Positions 34,584 through 43,169 of a stretch of DNA of 64,000 nucleotides are shown here, in pieces. The stretch is from Paenibacillus sp. DMB20 (lineage in GTDB: Bacteria > Bacillota > Bacilli > Paenibacillales > Paenibacillaceae): contig NZ_LAZU01000029.1 in assembly GCF_000987955.1 (NCBI RefSeq), positions 62,001 through 126,000 of the forward strand. The letters are read 5' to 3'. Under the pieces are notes generated by a model. That model did no database searches. It saw nothing but the letters and a program-made list of their open reading frames with translations, and had not been told where the DNA came from. A program made the position numbers and the translations under genes. Position 1 is the stretch's first letter; every line of letters starts with the position of its first letter.

Positions 34584-34973
34584 ATGGACAAGATGCCCAA
34601 GATCTCGGAGTCCGAGTGGGAAATCATGAAGGTCATTTGGCGGGAAAACCCGCTGACGGCCGAGCAAATCATGCAGTATTTGCCGGAGGGCACGGACTGG
34701 AGCGATCAGACGGTCAGAACCTTTATCAACCGGCTTATGAAGAAAAAAGCGCTAGGTTATCAAAAGTCGGGCAGAAGTTATTTATATTATCCGCTTATTT
34801 CGGAAAAAGAGTGCGTGCGCGCGGAAAGCCGTTCTTTTTTAAACCGGGTGTTCAACGGCGCGGCCGGATTGATGATGACCAATTTTTTGGAGGAGACCCA
34901 GCTGTCGGATCAAGAGATCGAGCGGTTGCAGCAAATTTTGCTGGAGAAGAAGGAAAAGGACTCCAAAGACTAA
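34584..34973 (+). CDS. BlaI/MecI-family repressor
   Basis: A 129-residue winged-helix repressor. The opening ISESEWEIMKVIWRENPLTA and DQTVRTFINRLMKKKALGY are typical of BlaI/MecI, and the C-terminal helices form the dimerisation region that is cut by BlaR1-type proteases. The start follows AGGAGGGAGGAC-type ribosome binding sequence. Two operators lie 26-81 bases upstream, so it should repress itself and the downstream M56 protease gene. No classical beta-lactamase gene adjoins it, so its wider regulon is unknown. Confidence 0.93.
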   Translation: MDKMPKISESEWEIMKVIWRENPLTAEQIMQYLPEGTDWSDQTVRTFINRLMKKKALGYQKSGRSYLYYPLISEKECVRAESRSFLNRVFNGAAGLMMTNFLEETQLSDQEIERLQQILLEKKEKDSKD

Positions 34974-35041
34974 AAGAATCAACAGACTCAAGACTCATCA
35001 CGGCCTTAAAAGCGTGAAATCTAACCAAATGAGGTTATACC

Positions 35042-37297
35042 ATGATTATGACTGAAAGCCTCTTCAGTTGGTTCGTTGCCTCGACGCTGATGGCAAGCGC
35101 GGCCGCAGCTGTGGTGCTGGCGGTTCAGCGTCTGTTTCGCGGACGCATCAGTCCCCGGTTGAGGCATGCGTTATGGCTGATTGTACTGTTGAGGCTCATG
35201 CTGCCGGTGCTGCCGCAAAGTCCGGTAAGCTTGTTTAATGCAGTGCCTACATTTACAGACATAAAAAATGCTGTCCTCGGGTTTTCGTTTCAGCTGGACA
35301 AGCCTGCAACGAGAGCCGAAAACAGCCAAAAAGAAAATACGCATCCATCTTATTATACAACGAATGAAGCAGAAAAAAATGTTTCGCAGCCGCTTTTGAT
35401 CACGCAGGAAACGGAAAAACTTGCCGTAGTGGACGAAGAGAGAGAAAGCCATCCGGCAGTTCGCGTACTGGCTGTCATTTGGCTGACGATTACGGCCGTC
35501 TTGCTGGGATACAGCCTGATCTATTGGTTGCGAATCCAAAGAAAACAAAAACACCTCGGCCGTGTCGCCGATGCCGCGATTGTGAATATTGCGGAAGAAT
35601 GCCGGGGCTTATTCTCCATCAAGCGTCCGGTAGGGATCTATACAGATCCAGCAGCTCAGAGTCCGTATATTACGGGAGTTCTCCGTCCGGCGGTTTATTT
35701 GCCCGAGTCGCTTATTTCCGAATCAGGCAACGAACGGCAGCTGAAGCACGTGATCGCTCATGAGCTGGCCCATTACAAACGAAAGGATACCATCTGGAAT
35801 CTGCTCGGCAGCCTGGTATTTGCCGTTCACTGGATGAATCCGCTCGTGTGGTTTCTATTGCGGCAAATGAAAGCCGACCGGGAGCTGGCATGCGATGCCT
35901 GTGTCCTGGAGGCGCTTGGGGAAGAGGAGGCTGTGCCTTACGGCATGACGATTATCGGATTCCTGAAACGGTATTCTAAAGGGAGAAGCCAGCCGCATCT
36001 TCTTTATTTCAAAGGTTTGAACGGTCCCCAAGAGGTGGCAAGGAGGATTCAAATGATTTCATCTTTTAAAAAGGGTTCTTATAAATTTTCAATGATGGCG
36101 GTTGTTCTCGTACTCTTGATCGGTACGGCTACGCTGACAAATGCGCGGGTATCGGAGGCGGGATCTTCCGAATGGGTTCATGCCGAAGACGGCGGGAATG
36201 AAAAACTGTTTGGGGACGAAGGATTTCGGGTATACGATAACCTTGAAAAAGGGGCTAAGGTGGCGCCGTTTAAATTTAAAGTGCCATCTGTTCTGCCGAA
36301 GGGATATGCTTTTAGCGATTTCAGTCTCCAGCTCAAATCAGAATCCCATCCGTCCCGTGCGGAAGTCAACCTACACTACGTTAAGGCTAACATCAACAAA
36401 AGTAACGGCAACTTCATGTTGAGAATAGTCCAAGGCGCTGATCTTCAGGAGCTTTACGATCCGATTGCCAAAATAGAGAAAGATGGAACGGATCAGAAGG
36501 ATGACGGGAAAGTTATAGAGAAAGAATCCCTATCCTTCCCTGACATGGATGAAGGTTTAAAAGTGACGATTCGCATGACCGCCTGGAAAGGGCAGCCGGA
36601 AAGATATTATTATCTCTGGAAGGATCAAGGCATAAGCTACCAACTGAGTTCCCACATATTGTCCAGCGGCGAAATGGAACAAATCATCGCTTCCATGAAA
36701 TTTCCCGATTCGAAGCTGAACGAGCTCCATAAAGACAATGAGTATCATGGCAAAATCTTGACCTATTTGTATGATACCGAGGATATCCGACGTGCTCAGA
36801 AGCTGGTTGGTTTTAACGCCGTGTTTCCGCGCAAGCTGCCGGGGGATTTTATCGCCAGCGGTGCCTATGTGTCACGTAAAGCGAATTTCAATTACGCGGA
36901 AAATGATAAGGACTCCATGCGCAAGCTGCTTCAAGTCTCTTATAGCCGGGGCGATCAAAAACAGAAAAAAGAAGCTGCCTCCGGAATCCAAAGCGTTGCA
37001 TTTAAGCAGATGTTAAACGGGGATATGTATCAAAAGATGAAAAAGAACGGCCAGGTTTCCTTCTCGAGAATTGACGGCGAACGGAATAATGTCAAGCTTA
37101 AAGCCATAACCATTCAGGGGAAGGAAGTACTGCGTACCGAGCCATACAAAGTGGATGGCAAGCTAAGCAGTTCCGATGAAACCAATCTGGTGAGCTATTT
37201 CTGGTTGGACGGCAAGGTTTGTTATCAAGCCGTTTTCCAAGGTCAAGGACCGGAGGAACAGAAAATGGTTCAGTATTTAATGAAGCCGGACCGGTAA
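35042..37297 (+). CDS. BlaR1-like M56 metalloprotease without penicillin-binding sensor domain
   Basis: A 751-residue membrane protease. The N-terminal half has hydrophobic helices and the M56 zinc motif HELAHYKRKD near residue 239, followed by VHWMNPLVWFLLRQMKADRE, as in BlaR1. In true BlaR1 the C-terminus is a penicillin-binding sensor with SxxK; here I find no such motif. Instead, after a helix around 345-365, there are two DUF4367-like modules (PSVLPKGYAFSDFSLQ and FPRKLPGDFIASGAYVS) with several Gly/Tyr strands. It probably cleaves the BlaI-like repressor encoded 68 bases upstream, in answer to a signal other than beta-lactam acylation. Confidence 0.88.
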   Translation: MIMTESLFSWFVASTLMASAAAAVVLAVQRLFRGRISPRLRHALWLIVLLRLMLPVLPQSPVSLFNAVPTFTDIKNAVLGFSFQLDKPATRAENSQKENTHPSYYTTNEAEKNVSQPLLITQETEKLAVVDEERESHPAVRVLAVIWLTITAVLLGYSLIYWLRIQRKQKHLGRVADAAIVNIAEECRGLFSIKRPVGIYTDPAAQSPYITGVLRPAVYLPESLISESGNERQLKHVIAHELAHYKRKDTIWNLLGSLVFAVHWMNPLVWFLLRQMKADRELACDACVLEALGEEEAVPYGMTIIGFLKRYSKGRSQPHLLYFKGLNGPQEVARRIQMISSFKKGSYKFSMMAVVLVLLIGTATLTNARVSEAGSSEWVHAEDGGNEKLFGDEGFRVYDNLEKGAKVAPFKFKVPSVLPKGYAFSDFSLQLKSESHPSRAEVNLHYVKANINKSNGNFMLRIVQGADLQELYDPIAKIEKDGTDQKDDGKVIEKESLSFPDMDEGLKVTIRMTAWKGQPERYYYLWKDQGISYQLSSHILSSGEMEQIIASMKFPDSKLNELHKDNEYHGKILTYLYDTEDIRRAQKLVGFNAVFPRKLPGDFIASGAYVSRKANFNYAENDKDSMRKLLQVSYSRGDQKQKKEAASGIQSVAFKQMLNGDMYQKMKKNGQVSFSRIDGERNNVKLKAITIQGKEVLRTEPYKVDGKLSSSDETNLVSYFWLDGKVCYQAVFQGQGPEEQKMVQYLMKPDR

Positions 37298-37327
37298 AAT
37301 CGATTAGTTAAAGGGTTTAAGTATAAA

Positions 37328-37370
37328 GGGAGCGTTCCAAAAGGTCCATTGACCTTGGGCGCTTCTTTGC
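37328..37370 (+). terminator. Terminator after the BlaR1-like gene
   Basis: GAGCGTTCC pairs with GGGCGCTTC around AAAAGGTCCATTGACCTT, followed by TTTGC. The inner sequence is shared with a terminator at 60384. Confidence 0.7.
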
Positions 37371-37443
37371 TCAGTCGTAGACGAGTGCTATCACGAACAA
37401 TGTCCAATTATTGACTTTATTCTGTACGGTCATTATAATTTGG

Positions 37444-37455
37444 TTGGTCGACCAA
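37444..37455. promoter_or_regulatory. Palindromic operator of the TetR gene at 37472
   Basis: TTGGTCGACCAA is a perfect 12-base palindrome 17 bases before the TetR start, so it is a likely autoregulatory site. Confidence 0.7.
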
Positions 37456-37471
37456 TAAAAGGAGGGATTAT

Positions 37472-38044
37472 ATGAGCAAACAGGATAAAAGGAAACAATT
37501 AATCGATGCGGCTTACAAAGTATTCGTAAAAAAAGGATACGTTAACGCTACGATAAAAGATATTGCAAACGAAGCCGGTATGACTTCGGGACTTGTGCAT
37601 TATTATTTTAAAAATAAAGAAGAATTGTTGTTTTCCGTACAGGATGAAGTCCAAAAGCATTACCAGAGCCAATATGACAAACAGCCGGACAACTCTGTAA
37701 ACCTCGAAGCAGTTATACTTGAAATCAAATCCAGAGCGGAAGGCAACCCCGACTGGTATCGTTGGCGATATGAAATTTATTCTCTTGGAATGAAAAGCGA
37801 GAGCGGTCATCTTGAACAGCAAGTAGCGTCTATTCTCAAGAATGGAAGAGAGAGTCTTTCCGCGCCATTGCAGCACTTCGTTGGGGATCCCCATAATGCT
37901 TCTGCGCTCGCCGGAATACTATTGGCTTGTTTTGACGGGCTAGCGCTTCAGAAAATTGTTGATGATAAATTTGATATTGAAGAATCGTATCGTTTATTGA
38001 TCGAGCTTATTGAGCTTTATTTAAGCAAATCCCACTCCATTTAG
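37472..38044 (+). CDS. TetR-family regulator
   Basis: A 190-residue regulator with a clear HTH (LIDAAYKVFVKKGYVNATIK, then AGMTSGLVHYYFKNK) and a BetI-like C-terminal domain with a strongly conserved-looking WYRWRYEIYSLG segment. It starts at ATG 37472 after AAAAGGAGGG. The serine hydrolase gene follows 53 bases downstream on the same strand and is probably co-transcribed. A perfect palindrome at 37444 suggests autoregulation. The inducer is unknown. Confidence 0.9.
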   Translation: MSKQDKRKQLIDAAYKVFVKKGYVNATIKDIANEAGMTSGLVHYYFKNKEELLFSVQDEVQKHYQSQYDKQPDNSVNLEAVILEIKSRAEGNPDWYRWRYEIYSLGMKSESGHLEQQVASILKNGRESLSAPLQHFVGDPHNASALAGILLACFDGLALQKIVDDKFDIEESYRLLIELIELYLSKSHSI

Positions 38045-38097
38045 ATGAATATATGTTCATTTAATCATGGAATAAATAAACAAAAAGGTGAAATCAT

Positions 38098-39525
38098 ATG
38101 AAAAAAGTAATAATCAGTTTATTCATCTTCCTGCTTGCCGCCCCATCACTTTCTCTAGCTGCCGAAAGCCACGATAAGACCCAACAAATTAAAACATTTA
38201 TGAAAAAAGCCATGAAGGAATATCATATTCCTGGAGCTTCGCTGGCAATCGTACATAACGGTCAGACCGTCTTTCAAGATAGTTGGGGGACAATGAGCGA
38301 CGGGTCAGCCGTAACAGCAGACACGACTTTTCTTATAGGTTCGGTAAGCAAGCCTTTGACATCTCTTGCAATTATGATGTTAGCAGAAGACGATAAAATA
38401 AAGCTGGATGAACCGATAGAGACTTATATTCCTTGGTTTACCTATAAAACAGACGGCAAAAAATCAATAACTGTGCGAAATCTATTAGAACAAACGAGCG
38501 GGATTAGCGCTTATGACGGAATGAAAGTAACCGATCGGGAAAGTCGTGACAAGGAGAATGGCATTACTCAAGCTGTTAAAGAACTGAGCGGTGTAAAATT
38601 AAGTCATGCCCCCGGTGAGGCATATGAATATAATTCAGCTAACTATTTGCTTTTAGGAGCTATTATTGAGGCGGTGACCAACCAGTCATTCTCACAATTT
38701 ATGAGTACCCATGTATTCTCACCTCTTGGCATGAACAATACTGCTGCTGATTATGATAGTGCGCTCGATAAAGGATTTGTGCCTGGTTTTCACTCATGGC
38801 TGGGCAAACCTGTTGAAGGAGATGGGTTGTATGATCATTCGGGAGCACCCTACGGTTATATTTCTTCCACCGCCAGTGACCTTGCTAAATTTATAACATT
38901 CATGCTAGACGGCGGGGAGTTACTTACTGAACAAAGCCTAAAACAATTACAAACGCCCCCTAAAGAAGATAGGAGGTACGGCTTGGGTTGGCACTTTCCT
39001 AGATCGGGTCATAAATATCCTTACCATACGGGTGCAACGCCAGAATATAAATCGGAAATTTTCTTTATACCAGAACAGAATCTGGGCGCCGTTTTGGTGA
39101 CAAATAAATACCATGAGTTAGAGGCCATTTCTTACTTAAGTATAATGGAAGGAATTCGGGCCATTATGAACGGTAAACATCCGGATTTGGCACAATTAAA
39201 TGTAAGCACGCAATGGATAACGCTTGGGGTTGCATTATTGCTTGCTATTATATCTGTAGTAAGTTTAATCCGATTAAAACGCAGAACCACGATAAATAAA
39301 AGAATATGGTTGTCTACCGGTGTTCTCTCCGTCATATTGGCTGCCGGGCTGATTCCATTGTTCACATCTAGCATGGGTATCTCATGGAGGACGGTGGGGC
39401 TTTTCCTTCCAGACATCGAATTTCTAATTTATTGTCTAGTCGCGATATTGGTAGTTCACGGTCTCTTAACCTTCCTCCTAGTTGCAATGAAAAGAAAAAA
39501 TCATTGCCTGAATATGGGCGGGTGA
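38098..39525 (+). CDS. Serine hydrolase (beta-lactamase fold) with C-terminal membrane helices
   Basis: A 475-residue protein with a signal peptide (LFIFLLAAPSLSLA), a class C beta-lactamase/penicillin-binding-type domain of about 340 residues with SVSK (82-85), the YxN element in YEYNSANY and an HTG motif (YPYHTGATPEY), then three predicted membrane helices at about 368-388, 402-422 and 436-460. The catalytic domain is thus exported and held at the membrane by the C-terminus. The substrate is probably a D-amino-acyl peptide or ester, but members include esterases. It follows the TetR gene closely. Related to, but not a close copy of, the tandem hydrolase at 9745. Confidence 0.9.
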   Translation: MKKVIISLFIFLLAAPSLSLAAESHDKTQQIKTFMKKAMKEYHIPGASLAIVHNGQTVFQDSWGTMSDGSAVTADTTFLIGSVSKPLTSLAIMMLAEDDKIKLDEPIETYIPWFTYKTDGKKSITVRNLLEQTSGISAYDGMKVTDRESRDKENGITQAVKELSGVKLSHAPGEAYEYNSANYLLLGAIIEAVTNQSFSQFMSTHVFSPLGMNNTAADYDSALDKGFVPGFHSWLGKPVEGDGLYDHSGAPYGYISSTASDLAKFITFMLDGGELLTEQSLKQLQTPPKEDRRYGLGWHFPRSGHKYPYHTGATPEYKSEIFFIPEQNLGAVLVTNKYHELEAISYLSIMEGIRAIMNGKHPDLAQLNVSTQWITLGVALLLAIISVVSLIRLKRRTTINKRIWLSTGVLSVILAAGLIPLFTSSMGISWRTVGLFLPDIEFLIYCLVAILVVHGLLTFLLVAMKRKNHCLNMGG

Positions 39526-39915
39526 AGGCGTGCTTTATGTAGACGTCAAGACTTTTACCTCACAGATAGGTTAAACACTTGAAATCGCTACCGATTACCT
39601 TCATTTTTTAGGAATAAACTGATCTAATGCCCCTGCCGGAGAAAGTAGGGGTTATTTGACGTTAAGTTCCCTTGATTCCATTTCTTCCTAAAATGAATCT
39701 GGCGATCAAAATCGTATGACAAAAAGCTATCGATCATAACGACTTCTGAAACGAAAGCCTCAGTTCAGAATATACCTATTGTGGTAAAATACTTCCAGAG
39801 AATTGCATCCTGCTGCTTTACTCCAAAGCAGAGTGTGGTCGGTTTCATTTCAACCTGAGCCATGCCTATGGAAATTCGTTTATGGATGATCATTCAGAAA
39901 ACAGGAGGAGTTTTC
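39526..39915. other. Intergenic region with one weak hairpin
   Basis: The 390 bases hold no convincing gene. A hairpin near 39629-39655 (GCCCCTGC with GTAGGGGT) followed by TATTTG may terminate the serine hydrolase transcript. A promoter for the SUKH gene should lie in the last 150 bases. Confidence 0.4.
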
Positions 39916-40662
39916 ATGTATATTGTATCCCAGCCAAAGCCGCTATCCGATAGCCGAAACCAGGCACTTGCGAAGGAAAACGACGCTTCGTTCCCGCCGG
40001 GCTACCTCCGGTTTTTGCGGCGGTTCGGCGAAGGGACTTACAGAGGGTGGATGAATGTTCATTTGCCGGATACGGAAATCCTTAAGCCTTTTGCCGAGTA
40101 CGGTTTATGGGAGCATGACGAAGACAGCCCAATTACAGAGCAACAGATCGGACAGTGTGTCGCTATAGGCACAACGGTGGACGGTGATTTTCTGGCGGTG
40201 CATCCCCAGACGTCCGGGTTCCTCTGGCTTCCACGGCATGCAGAGCACATAAAGGCGCTTTCACTGCAAGCACCGGAGCAGGAAGACGAAGGGATGTACG
40301 CCTTGGTGCTGGACGAAATATATAGTCAGGTGTATGGAAGCAGCCAAGAGGGAGCCGTCTATTATGAACCATGGACGGGTACGCGGAGCCATCTCTTTTT
40401 TCGCTTGCCGCCGAGGAAGGATCAGCTTTCGCTGCCCGAGCTTGCCGGCATGTGCCGAGCGGCTTTTCCGCCTGATCTGTCCATGGAGACCCAGTATGCT
40501 TGCTTCCTGTTCTACCGGCAACTGGGCGGCTATATCAGATTGAATTATGCCTACCAGCAAGAGGTGGCCGTCTTCTATGAACCAGATGCACAACAGGCGT
40601 TCGCCGTTATGAAACAATGGCTCTTGTCTAAAGGGTGCGAAACGATTTCGGGGAATGTTTAG
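39916..40662 (+). CDS. SMI1/KNR4 (SUKH) family protein
   Basis: About 248 residues. The N-terminal 130 residues show the SUKH pattern: FPPGYLRFLRRFGEGTYRGW, then later CVAIGTTVDGDFLAVHP and an aromatic FLWLPRHAEHIKAL. The C-terminal part is less clear. Many SUKH proteins are immunity factors against polymorphic toxins; others have cellular roles. No toxin gene is present here. ATG 39916 has AGGAGGAG six bases upstream; a longer frame begins at 39862 without a ribosome binding site. A second SUKH gene follows 77 bases downstream. Confidence 0.8.
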   Translation: MYIVSQPKPLSDSRNQALAKENDASFPPGYLRFLRRFGEGTYRGWMNVHLPDTEILKPFAEYGLWEHDEDSPITEQQIGQCVAIGTTVDGDFLAVHPQTSGFLWLPRHAEHIKALSLQAPEQEDEGMYALVLDEIYSQVYGSSQEGAVYYEPWTGTRSHLFFRLPPRKDQLSLPELAGMCRAAFPPDLSMETQYACFLFYRQLGGYIRLNYAYQQEVAVFYEPDAQQAFAVMKQWLLSKGCETISGNV

Positions 40663-40739
40663 GTAATCCATTTCGCTCTGTGCTTTATCGTCGGAAGGAT
40701 TAGTAAATGAAATAGGCTGAATAGGGGTTGTGAATAATT

Positions 40740-41504
40740 TTGGGGAATAATTATAAGGAAATCGATGCAGTTATAGAGAAAATGCAAGCAGCCTTGGAGG
40801 AGATGCGGAAACTAGATCCCGAATTTTATGCCAAGTATCCCATGAATCTTGTAACCGAAGCTGAAGAAAAAGCCATGCGCATGGTATCCGACAAATGGCG
40901 TCTTCCTGATGAATACTTATACTTCCTAAAGCATTATGTTCCCGAATCGGTGGCTTGGAGCACGGACGAATATATCAATCTTTTTATTTACGGTGCCGAA
41001 CACTTGCCGGAAGGTCAATGGGGATACAACTATAATCCCGTTACGAATGAAGAAATTTCGGACTGGCCGAACAGCTATCTGGTCATTGCTATGGATGAAG
41101 GCGACCCTTATTGTATCGATCTATCCAGAGGGGACACCGTCATTTATACGGCGGAGCACGGAACGGGCACTTGGGATTTTTCCATTGCATATGACCATCT
41201 TGCCGAGTTTCTTCATAGCGTCTTATTGCCACGCAGTTCCGAGGAATGGGAGACAGGCGAGGAAGTGCAGTATGAATACTACAAAGTATTTATTACAGGT
41301 GAAGGCAGCAACAAGATAAAAACGCTGATGTTCATCAAAAAAACGTTCTCCTGTGATTATTCGCAAGCGAAGTCCTATTTGGAGGAGGTGCCTTTGCAAG
41401 TGTACAAGGGGATTGATTTGGGTGCCGCGAAAATCGAGGCTAAACTGAAAAGCATCGGTGCCGATTATGAAATGCGAAAAATCAGTTTTGCCGAATTTCT
41501 ATAA
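40740..41504 (+). CDS. SUKH-domain protein with ribosomal L7/L12 C-terminal-like domain
   Basis: A 254-residue protein. Residues about 40-165 are SMI1/KNR4-like (LPDEYLYFLKHYVPES, DPYCIDLSRGDTVIY, HLAEFLHSVL). The last 70 residues (YYKVFITGEGSNKIKTLMFI onward) align with the L7/L12 C-terminal domain, keeping the G-x-NKI, the EAK-like QAKSYLEEVP helix and the AKIEAKLKSIGADYE end. The L7/L12 domain recruits translational GTPases on ribosomes, so this fusion is curious. The start is TTG 40740, the only option because a stop precedes it by six bases. AGGGG lies about 12 bases upstream. It probably forms an operon with the preceding SUKH gene. Confidence 0.82.
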   Translation: MGNNYKEIDAVIEKMQAALEEMRKLDPEFYAKYPMNLVTEAEEKAMRMVSDKWRLPDEYLYFLKHYVPESVAWSTDEYINLFIYGAEHLPEGQWGYNYNPVTNEEISDWPNSYLVIAMDEGDPYCIDLSRGDTVIYTAEHGTGTWDFSIAYDHLAEFLHSVLLPRSSEEWETGEEVQYEYYKVFITGEGSNKIKTLMFIKKTFSCDYSQAKSYLEEVPLQVYKGIDLGAAKIEAKLKSIGADYEMRKISFAEFL

Positions 41505-41732
41505 CCTGTGCGGTGAACAAGACGCAGATTCGGGATCGGCAAGGGAAGCGGCCGGCAGCGTAGGTTGAGCCGCATGGGGATGTGGTTCGCTGGGACTGTG
41601 GAAGATTAAGAGCACGGTCTGTCCTCTTTCCTGGACATGTAGGTCAGCTTGCCGATATGCACGTCAAAAGCACTCATTGCCGGAACATCTCCCTTTGTTT
41701 TGAACGTTTATGCAATATTTTCAACGCGCTTT

Positions 41733-42128
41733 TCAAGGTACATAGGCACCTACAACCTCGAATTTTTGCTCGTTGTCTATCGTCATATACTTCACTTCGA
41801 TGACGCAGCCTTTTTGAAATGCGGGAATATTCACGATCTGGATGACGGTCTTTACGACGGTATGGATAATCTCGCCATCCTGCTTAGTGACGGTCAGATC
41901 GAGCAATACTTCCGGCTGATCGTCAACTTGCACATTCGTTTGCTGGATCAAGTTGATGACCGCTTGTGCGGACGTACCCCCGGCAAGTATCGCCTTACGT
42001 TGCAAGTTTCGTTTTTTGTGGGCTCGCAATCCCTTGAAAACGATCGCGAACGTTATTGACGTTGTAAGTAGTGAGAAAATGGCGATGATCACAATAATGG
42101 AAGTCAATGGCATACACCTCGCTTTCAT
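41733..42128 (-). CDS. Small single-pass membrane protein of unknown function
   Basis: Up to 131 residues: an N-terminal hydrophobic helix (SIIVIIAIFSLLTTSITFAI) followed by a basic stretch and a C-terminal beta-rich domain (VLLDLTVTKQDG, GCVIEVKYMTID). I do not recognise a named family; the shape resembles DUF3592-like or OB-type domains attached to a membrane anchor. Two starts are possible, ATG 42128 or the one at 42113; in both cases an AGG-rich sequence lies unusually close. The gene is alone and convergent with the SUKH gene. Confidence 0.6.
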   Translation of the reverse strand: MKARCMPLTSIIVIIAIFSLLTTSITFAIVFKGLRAHKKRNLQRKAILAGGTSAQAVINLIQQTNVQVDDQPEVLLDLTVTKQDGEIIHTVVKTVIQIVNIPAFQKGCVIEVKYMTIDNEQKFEVVGAYVP

Positions 42129-42265
42129 CCTCGTTCGGGAATGGCAAAATTAACCTGAATTCCATTATAAGTTTAATTTAGCGAAAAAGAGAAGTCTATA
42201 TCATTTGAAAATTTTAAACGGTTAGTGTAGATACGGCGCCAAATAAGGCGTGGTGAAGACCGAAA

Positions 42266-42302
42266 ATAACCTCCAACCTATGGGGATGGAGGTTTTTTGT
42301 CT
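42266..42302 (-). terminator. Bidirectional terminator after ydeI-like gene
   Basis: AACCTCCA pairs with TGGAGGTT, with TTTTTT on the plus side and TATTTTC on the minus side. It lies just past the 3' end of the ydeI-like gene. Confidence 0.8.
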
Positions 42303-42971
42303 ACGGATGGTCTTTGCGGTATAGATCGCGACTTTTATAACCTGCCTGAAGAATCATCTTCATTTCTTCCCGGCGTTTTGCTCTTGTTGCCTCCTGTTTG
42401 GCACTGTACACATAACGAGCCCAATCTTTACGGTATCCCGGGGTAAGCGCTTGGTATAATTCGAGCAGCTCCGGAGTATCTTCCAGATCCTTTTCCACGC
42501 TAGGAATCCATGAAATATAATCATCCACACACTGACTTGCCTTGGAGGAAGTCAGGCCTTTACCCTTGGCGTCCTCTTTGAAGCGACAACGGTAAAGACA
42601 TCGTCCAGTCCGACCATGCGCGCAAATTTAATATTGCTTGTCCCGACATATCCCTGCTCATCGCTGCCTAGACCCGCAAGCAGATCATCACGGTGGATAA
42701 ACGTATCATAAACCTTGTTCCCCTTTTTGGGATATGCCGCGAAGAGGTAACCGTTACTATGAAGAAGCTGCCCTTCAATTACACGGTTAACCAGTTCCTT
42801 TAAGGACCCCATATCCAGCACAAAAGCAAATATGAGATCATATGCGCTCTCCTTGAGCGCGGTATCATAACCTGTCAGCTCCGCAAAATAATCCGTTCCT
42901 TCAGGCTGATTCAATATCGCTACCTGTTTGTACTTTTGTAAGCCAAGCTTTTCTACGATGGATTTAGACAA
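42301..42971 (-). pseudogene. YdeI/OmpD-associated family gene with single-base frameshift
   Basis: Two frames form one YdeI-like protein of about 220 residues. The first (start at 42971) has the DUF1801-like domain ending FTVVASKRTPRVKA; the second continues KGLTSSKASQCVDDYISWIP and ends with the conserved ALTPGYRKDWARYVYSAKQE block. One base is missing near 42572-42578 (AAGAGGACGCC, probably AAGAGGGACGCC). YdeI proteins protect against some envelope-active peptides in Bacillus, by an unknown mechanism. The break may be real or a sequencing deletion. Confidence 0.82.
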
Positions 42972-43169
42972 TTGTATTTCATCTCCTACCTATATTCGGG
43001 TATCCTTTCATATCAATTATAGCCTGATTTGAAGGTGAACATGAACTTGTAATACCTGCCCATCAACGTAAAAAATCAATGCCTGATTTTCGGCGGACAG
43101 CCCGGAGGACGGTAAGCTATAATAAAAAACACAATCCAAGCGTTTAAAGTTGAATCTAGGGTGGTTGGA

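Noticed and set aside
41606..41677. A 23-codon minus-strand frame starting MSAFDVHIGK
   Set aside because: GGGAG lies 11 bases upstream, but it is in a short convergent gap with no further evidence; possibly a gene remnant.
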